Of a DNA stretch of 64,000 nt, positions 58,502 through 64,000 are shown one piece after another. The position numbers were made by a program, and so were the translations under genes. The stretch lies in contig JAULSN010000002.1 in assembly GCA_033439765.1 (NCBI GenBank), forward strand, positions 7,068,001 through 7,132,000, read 5' to 3'. The first letter of the stretch is position 1, and every line of letters begins with the position of its first letter. The DNA is from Lasiosphaeria ovina (Eukaryota > Ascomycota > Sordariomycetes > Sordariales > Lasiosphaeriaceae). The notes below the pieces were generated by a model, which had not been told where the DNA came from, did no database searches, and saw only the letters and a list, made by a program, of their open reading frames with translations.

Positions 58502-61299
58502 ATGGCCTCGACAACGGTTACAACTTCGTCAACCGCCCCTTCCCCCCTCCATTCCCACCGCGCCTCCTTCTCCGGGAGCGCAACAACCACTTTAGTGCCC
58601 GCGTCGCCGGTCCCCCAGCCGGGCGCTGCCCCAAATCCGCCGACGTCGTCATCGTCAAACTCTCTCAACCCCAGCACCATGCCGCCGCCCCAAATGGCGG
58701 CTGCCTCGCAGCAGTCGCAACCATCTTCGCAGCAATCCTTTTCCATGAGCCAACCGTCTTCGCAGACCGCCAACGTTTCCGCATCAGTCTATCGCCAATA
58801 CACCGACCCGCCTCCCAGACTAACGACCGATCCCGTCATGTCAATTTACTCGGTTGGTGCCGCAACATCCCTCCCGACGTGCAACGCCAATTGCCGTGCC
58901 GCAGCTTGAAACTAACGAGACCCTTCTAGGCCACGTACTCCGGCGTGAACGTGTATGAAATGGAGGTGAACTCCGTGGCCGTCATGCGGCGACAAAACGA
59001 TGGGTGGCTTAACGCTACCCAGATCCTCAAGGTCGCCGGGGTCGACAAGGGCCGCCGCACGAAAATACTCGAAAAGGAGATTCAGACGGGCGAGCACGAG
59101 AAGGTGCAGGGCGGCTATGGTAAATACCAGGGCACGTGGATCCCGTTTGAGCGCGGTCTCGAAGTGTGCCGCCAATACGATGTCGAAGGGCTCTTGACAA
59201 AGCTCCTAACTCACAACCGTGGTGGACCAGAGGGAGGGACGGGTGACGTTGATACGCCCACCAAGGAGCAGGCTATGGCAGCGCAAAGGAAGAGGATGTA
59301 CAATGCCAGTTCCCAAGAGAATCGCGGAAATGGCTTGGCGGGGACTTTTTTTAAGAACATATCGTCTACAGCATCCCATGCCGTCGCTGCTATTAGCAAG
59401 GCCCGTTTCGATTCTCCTGCGCCTAGAAATCGCAATGGTCCAACTCGAGCGCCTAGCTTCAACCGCCAACCTTCAATGCAAGAGGCGAACGAGCTCCCAG
59501 CAAATTCGCAACAGAGCTTTGTTTCCGACTACGGGCAGAACACCGAGTCGGCATTTGGGTCCCAGACCACTCAGCCACTCAACGGCGGCGACAGCTTGGA
59601 GCAACCTCCCCGGAAGCGCCAAAGGGTGCTTACTCCTGCAAACAGTTTCGGCGGGCTAACCCCGACATACCCGCCATTGGAGTCTTATGCCGCAAACTTC
59701 CCCGGTTCTCCGACTGAGCCGAACGAGTCGTTCATATACTCGCAGGCCGGCCTCAATAACGAGCCGGAGCCCCATTACGGGCCCGGCCCGCTCCGGCCCC
59801 TGCCATATGAGATGTCGCCCGAGGCTGAGGCAAAAAGAAGCATGCTAATGGGTCTTTTCATGGACCCCAACGGCCCGGACGAGTCAAAGCAAAACATTTT
59901 GCGCAACATGACCCCCCAGCAGCTAGATGCACCCATCGATACGCAGAGCCATACGGCTTTACACTGGGCTGCGACCCTATCCCGCATGCCTCTTTTGCGG
60001 GCCCTCATTGACGCTGGTGCAAGCCCATTTAGGGTGAATGCTTCGGGAGAAACTGCTCTGATGCGTGCCTGTGTGGTGACAAATTCTATGGACCTTAACA
60101 CTTTTCCCGAGCTACTTGATGTGCTGGGTGGCACGATTGACGTCACCGACGACAAAGGGAGAACCGTGCTACACCACATTGCTGTTACCAGCGCCGTCAA
60201 GGGTCGGAGCATTGCCAGCAGATACTACCTCGACAGTCTTCTGGAATGGGTTGTGCGGCAAGGAAGTGCCCCCAGCAGCCAGAATATTCCCAATAGTAAC
60301 GGTATCAGCGCGCCTGCGAGGATGGGCATCGGACGCTTCATTAGTGAGATTGTCAACGCCCAGGACCACAGCGGCGACACGGCCCTGAACATCGCCGCTC
60401 GCATTGGCATACGAAGCATCATCTCGCAGCTTCTCGAGGTTGGTGCGGACCCAAACATTGCAAACCGTGCCGGCCTTCGGCCCTTGGACTTTGGCATTGG
60501 AGCCGAAGCGGGTGAACAGGCCAATGGCGAGTCCAACTTGGAAAGAAACGGCGTTGCGCAAGGCTCAAGTCACAAGAGTAGGGAAAACAGCGACGACGTA
60601 GTAAATTGTGAGTGAATTGCCCTCCGCAACTTTTGTTCTGCTCTTGCTAATATTTTGCCAAAAGCCATCACACACCTTATTGGCGAGACATCCTCGCTTT
60701 TCCAGGCCGAGCTGAAGCGGAAGCAAGACACGATCGCCTCTCTGCACAACTCGCTTCGAACCACCTCGGGACAAGTTGGTGAAGCTCGCCGCACACTTGA
60801 AGCCCTGCAAGAAAAGCTGAACGCGCAACAACTTGCGCGCCAAATGGTGGCCAATCTCAAAAGAGCCTGTGACGAGGAAGAATATCGGCTATTGCAGGTT
60901 GAACAGCGTCATGGACGGCTAGACGTGGCAAGTGCAAACGCTTGGGAAATGGAGCTTGAGGCGGCGCTCAAAGGCGCGTCGAACCCCCAAACGCAAGATA
61001 CACCGGGGGTCAACGGCCACAGCCCGGGGCTCCCAAGTACTGCAGTGCTTCGCGCTAGAATCAACGCCCTTCGCAGCAGCTCCACCCAAACACGACAGGC
61101 GGTGGCAGCTCTTCAGGCGAGGAGTAAAGAAAGAGAGCTCAAATATCGCCGCCTCGTATCGCTCTGTACACGGCAGCCAGAAACCGAGGTGGACACGCTA
61201 CTGGATACGCTGACGAGAGCGGTAGAGTCAGAAAAGGGCGAGTTGGAAATTTCCAGAGTTAGGAGGTTCTTGGGAGGAGTCGAGGGCGTCGTGCACTAG
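58502..61299 (+). CDS. mbp1: Mbp1-type APSES transcription factor (MBF DNA-binding subunit)
   Basis: Exons 58502-58852, 58930-60607 and 60665-61299 give 887 residues. The start MASTTVTTSSTAPSP opens a Ser/Pro/Gln-rich tail of 115 residues. The APSES/KilA-N DNA-binding domain spans about 113-215: SIYSATYSGVNVYEMEVNSV, RQNDGWLNATQILKVAGVDK, GRRTKILEKEIQTGEHEKVQ and GGYGKYQGTWIPFERGLEVC. Ankyrin repeats lie at about 455-640 (SHTALHWAATLSRMPLLRAL, GETALMRACV, GRTVLHHIAV, GDTALNIAARIGIRSIISQL). The third exon supplies a coiled coil (AELKRKQDTIASLHNSLR) and the C-terminal segment that binds the Swi6-type partner. Mbp1 activates G1/S genes through MCB sites in the nucleus. The APSES core is close to the family consensus. 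Confidence 0.93.
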
Positions 61300-62070
61300 T
61301 AGTGGCCCGCCCTACTGCTGCCCTTGTCTCTTTTGAACTCCTGTCTAAGGGGTTGTTCATCTTCATGTATCCTGCTTGACATTGCAGCAGTCTATTTTGC
61401 TCTTCACGTCTCGGGTCTCGGGCATGGGATGGATGGATGGACTGGATCGGGTGAGGGCATGGCGTATTTGGAGTTTGTTGGTTGCTTGAAAGATCATGTT
61501 TTATTCCCCCGTGGTGCCTAATAAGCATGTACTTGTTGCTCCAATACGATTACATATCTTGGAGTTTCTTTATCTTGGAGTTTCTTTACTGTATATCTTT
61601 TATCGTAGCTGTTATCGAATGCAAGTATACCACTTTGCTTTAGTGTTGGCTCCCAATGACAGGTTACTCGCACGATTGTTATATTAACACGGGCAATTGT
61701 GATCAAAGCACGACGTTCACATGAGACGGGCGTCGTTGAATAAAAGTCGTTGACTTATCCGTTTACATAGAATACATCCAGCTCACATCGTACCTTGGCT
61801 TGGATAGTAGAATATTGGAGTTACAACCTAATGGTAAACGTGTAACACCTCCATATAATAAATGCGAGCCCGAGAGAGAGCTAGGATGGTATGTTGCAAG
61901 TGTTTTGTATTATATGCCTCGGTTTTTACTAGCTTTAGTAACCAGAGTCCGTACTAATACGGCAATTCTCTGTACTATATAGTATATATACAATCTGTCG
62001 GCCCATAGTATCAATCCGTCGAATGCTGCCCAACGCCCAAATCACATTTAAAAGGTGCCTAGGTAGGTAT
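61300..62070. other. intergenic, convergent, AT-rich
   Basis: Lies between the ends of mbp1 and met8. GC drops sharply after 61500. A tandem GGATGGATGGACTGGAT at 61428-61446 and a duplicated CTTGGAGTTTCTTTA near 61558-61590 are the only repeats seen. Confidence 0.5.
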
Positions 62071-62972
62071 TCAAGCACCGACGCTGAACCCAAACGACCC
62101 GTCAAACACGTCCAGGCGGACCACGTCTGCGTTACCACGCATCGCCTTGAGCACGTCCAGCGACGGCACCCGGCCCGAAGGGTAGTAGCGTAGCAGGTTG
62201 TTCATATCCTCTTCGGTCAGGCCGCACATCTCTTCGAAGGTGTAGGCGTCGCTGACCTGCGTCATCCAGGCCATGCGCCGCGGCCCGTCCTCGGGGCGCG
62301 GAGCCAGCTGCCGCAGCTTGACGCGTAGCTGGCCGACCGTCTCGATGGCGCGGCCGGCGTCCCCCGGCAGCTGTCTCGCGATGAACTTGCGGATGGTGCT
62401 AGCCAGCCGCGGGCCCTTGCCGTTAGTGCTAACCATGATCTGCAGCGGGCCGTCGCGGTGCACGCTGCCAAAGTAGAAGTCGCACTCGGGCGGCACGTCG
62501 GCGATGTTGGCGGGGATGCGCCGCTCCTTGCACAGCTTCCAGATGGCCGTCGACGCCTGTGAGTCGTCAACCGCCACCAGCACCATGTCGGCGCCGTCGA
62601 GGTCCGACGGCTCGAACTTGCGGTCGACGTGGGCGACCTGCTTCTGCGCGACGCGGTGCGCGACCTCGGGGTTGAGGCCCAAGGACGGGCTGACGACGGT
62701 CACGAGGGCGTCCGCATTGAGGCAGTTGATGATGCGGCCGGCGGCAACCTAACTCGTTTCGACGTTTCTGGTCAGTCTGGCGGTTGCAAGTCGAGACGGG
62801 GTTGTTGGATGCCCAATTGGGAAAAACAAGTAAAACAATGAATAGCAGGGGAAAGGATGGAACTGACTTCGCCTCCGCCCACGACGAGAACCCTCTTGCC
62901 TTTTACCTGCCAGGCGACGATCAAGCTCCCGCCGCCTTGCACCTCGGGGAATTTCGTTTGTGTCTCAGCCAT
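62071..62972 (-). CDS. met8: Met8-type siroheme synthase (precorrin-2 dehydrogenase/ferrochelatase)
   Basis: Exons 62868-62972 and 62071-62748 join in phase 0 to 260 residues, close to the 274 of yeast Met8. MAETQTKFPEVQGGGSLIVA leads into the NAD-binding loop VLVVGGGE|VAAGR, split by the intron. It is followed by LNADALVTVVSPSL, DLDGADMVLVAVDDSQAS, IPANIADVPPECDFYFGSVH and GPLQIMVSTNGKGPRLASTI, which carry the Met8 active-site Asp within the DVPPECDF segment (PELCDF-like in homologues). The C-terminal helical part begins RKFIARQLPGDAG. It oxidises precorrin-2 to sirohydrochlorin and inserts iron, giving siroheme for sulfite and nitrite reductases. Convergent with mbp1; divergent from the pep7-like gene across 0.7 kb. 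Confidence 0.9.
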
Positions 62973-63691
62973 GGCTCGTGTCGCCAGCGGTTGTCAAGCT
63001 GGGGTGGCAAGGTTGCCGCGAAGGTTGCAGGTGAATCATTTCGATTGGGGGGAGGAACTGCACGAGAGGCTGGAGCTGGGATGACCTAAAAGAAAATGAT
63101 GGTATTGGATGGATGCCCCAGCTTCAGCTTTCTTTTTCCTTGGAGGGGCGATAACGATAACCAACCTTAAACCGGGACCTGTCCGGTTTCGTACTCCACT
63201 ATAAAACAGTGCGTACGGAATGCATACAGCACGTATTCTGTGCGCGGACCACGCACGCTCCTCAAAAAGACCCAATTCAACGCAATTGCCTTCGACCTTG
63301 CCGCGTGGTTGATGTGTACTACCTACCTGTGTACAAACTGGCAAGTATTACTGTAATAATGTCCCCACCGGATCCGCGTCACCGGAAGCGCGCCGACCCT
63401 TGAACCCTTTGGACGGGAAGCCAGCGAGCCGGCGGTGGGCAGATCCCTGCAATTAATAAACTAACTAGGAGGGTATCCATAACTTACCTAAACCTTCGCT
63501 GGTTGGTCACTGTCCTTGGCACTTCTCCAACGCAACCGCCGCAGCTCTGCCTGCTTCTGGACCCCTTGGAGCAGCCATGTCTTTGCCACAGCAATCGCAA
63601 GGAGGAGAATAGGCTGCGCCAGCGAGTGCAGTTATTCTCTGCATAGTCCTCAATCAACGCGACAGCCCGAAGCCGACATTTCCATCCCGTC
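62973..63691. other. divergent promoter region
   Basis: Separates the met8 (-) and pep7-like (+) starts. No distinct element was identified. Confidence 0.5.
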
Positions 63692-63994
63692 ATGTCGGGC
63701 CGGAAGCTTGGGGGAGGGAGGGTGCTAGGAAGCGGCAAGGGCCTCGCCCCGCCATCCTCGTCGCCAGCCCCAGTCTACTCTCCCAGAGCTGCGAGCCCCT
63801 TCGCGCCTTCGGATAGCACGTCCGTATCTTTTCACTCGCGCAACTCGACCCAGAATTCGATATCGCCCTCGCCCTCGTCTAGCCCCATTCCCGACTTCGC
63901 ACAAGACCTCACCTCCAACATCAGCCTTGCCAGTCCCTCCAATGACGCCTCATCCAGCAACAAAATCGTGTGCCCCATATGCGAGGATGAGATG
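63692..63994 (+). CDS. first exon of a Pep7/Vac1-like FYVE protein (partial)
   Basis: ATG at 63692 opens 101 codons ending at a GTACGT donor (63995-64000) at the window edge. The start MSGRKLGGGRVLGSGKGLAP and the following Ser/Pro-rich stretch (SISPSPSSSPIPDFAQDLTS), then ISLASPSNDASSS and KIVCPICEDEM at the end, match the N-terminus of ascomycete Pep7/Vac1 homologues, where the last part is the first half of a C2H2-type zinc finger. Pep7/Vac1 is an endosomal Rab5 effector for traffic to the vacuole. The FYVE domains that would prove this lie outside the window. Confidence 0.65.
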
Positions 63995-64000
63995 GTACGT

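Overview
This window is nuclear DNA of a filamentous ascomycete (Pezizomycotina, most likely a sordariomycete). The evidence is short spliceosomal introns with GTRNGT donors and a CTRAY-type branch site, wide intergenic spaces, and fungal-only families: the PigL_N/STAND-N domain, DUF6536, the Medusa developmental regulator and an APSES Mbp1 factor. The species cannot be named from sequence alone. No complete tRNA, rRNA or CRISPR array was seen. Exon structures below were inferred by joining frames at GT/AG sites and checking that phases and stops agree; there is no transcript evidence.

Left part (1-20.4 kb), accessory in character. It begins with the 3' end of an unknown + strand gene. Next is a five-exon - strand gene that joins a PigL_N/STAND-type N-terminal domain to a degenerate Rho-type GTPase (778-2660). 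A kinase-like pseudogene with two CAG-to-TAG stops follows (3576-4969). Then come a DUF6536 multi-pass membrane protein (5497-8416), a 3.5 kb gene-free stretch with short dispersed repeats, a GT64 glycosyltransferase (11884-13061), a small GPI-anchored-type surface protein made of twelve 11-residue repeats (13768-14406), a 177 bp MITE (15598-15774), and the Medusa-type regulator medA (18113-20387).

Middle part (20.4-37.7 kb). About 17 kb upstream of medA holds no gene I can support. It contains polypyrimidine tracts, short palindromes, a Ty1/copia RNase H tail (about 35.8 kb) and a HET-type relic (about 36.2-36.5 kb). Part of it may be a long developmental promoter or leader; from about 34.5 kb it looks like decayed transposon and accessory DNA.

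Right part (37.7-64 kb), mostly housekeeping: TTC27/Emw1 TPR protein (-), GYF-domain Smy2-like protein (-), dienelactone-hydrolase/SnoaL-like protein (-), cytosolic-type 5'-nucleotidase/metallophosphoesterase (-), GNAT acetyltransferase (+), LYR/Cup1-like mitochondrial protein (-), Mbp1 G1/S transcription factor (+), Met8 siroheme synthase (-), and the first exon of a Pep7/Vac1-like protein (+) cut by the window edge. A short copia-type LTR relic lies at about 50.5 kb. Divergent pairs with spaces of 0.7-1.1 kb are 54390/55440, 57490/58502 and 62972/63692.

The most unusual item is the PigL_N-Rho fusion: a small-GTPase module carried by an NLR-type N-terminal domain, with altered P-loop and switch II residues and no prenylation motif.
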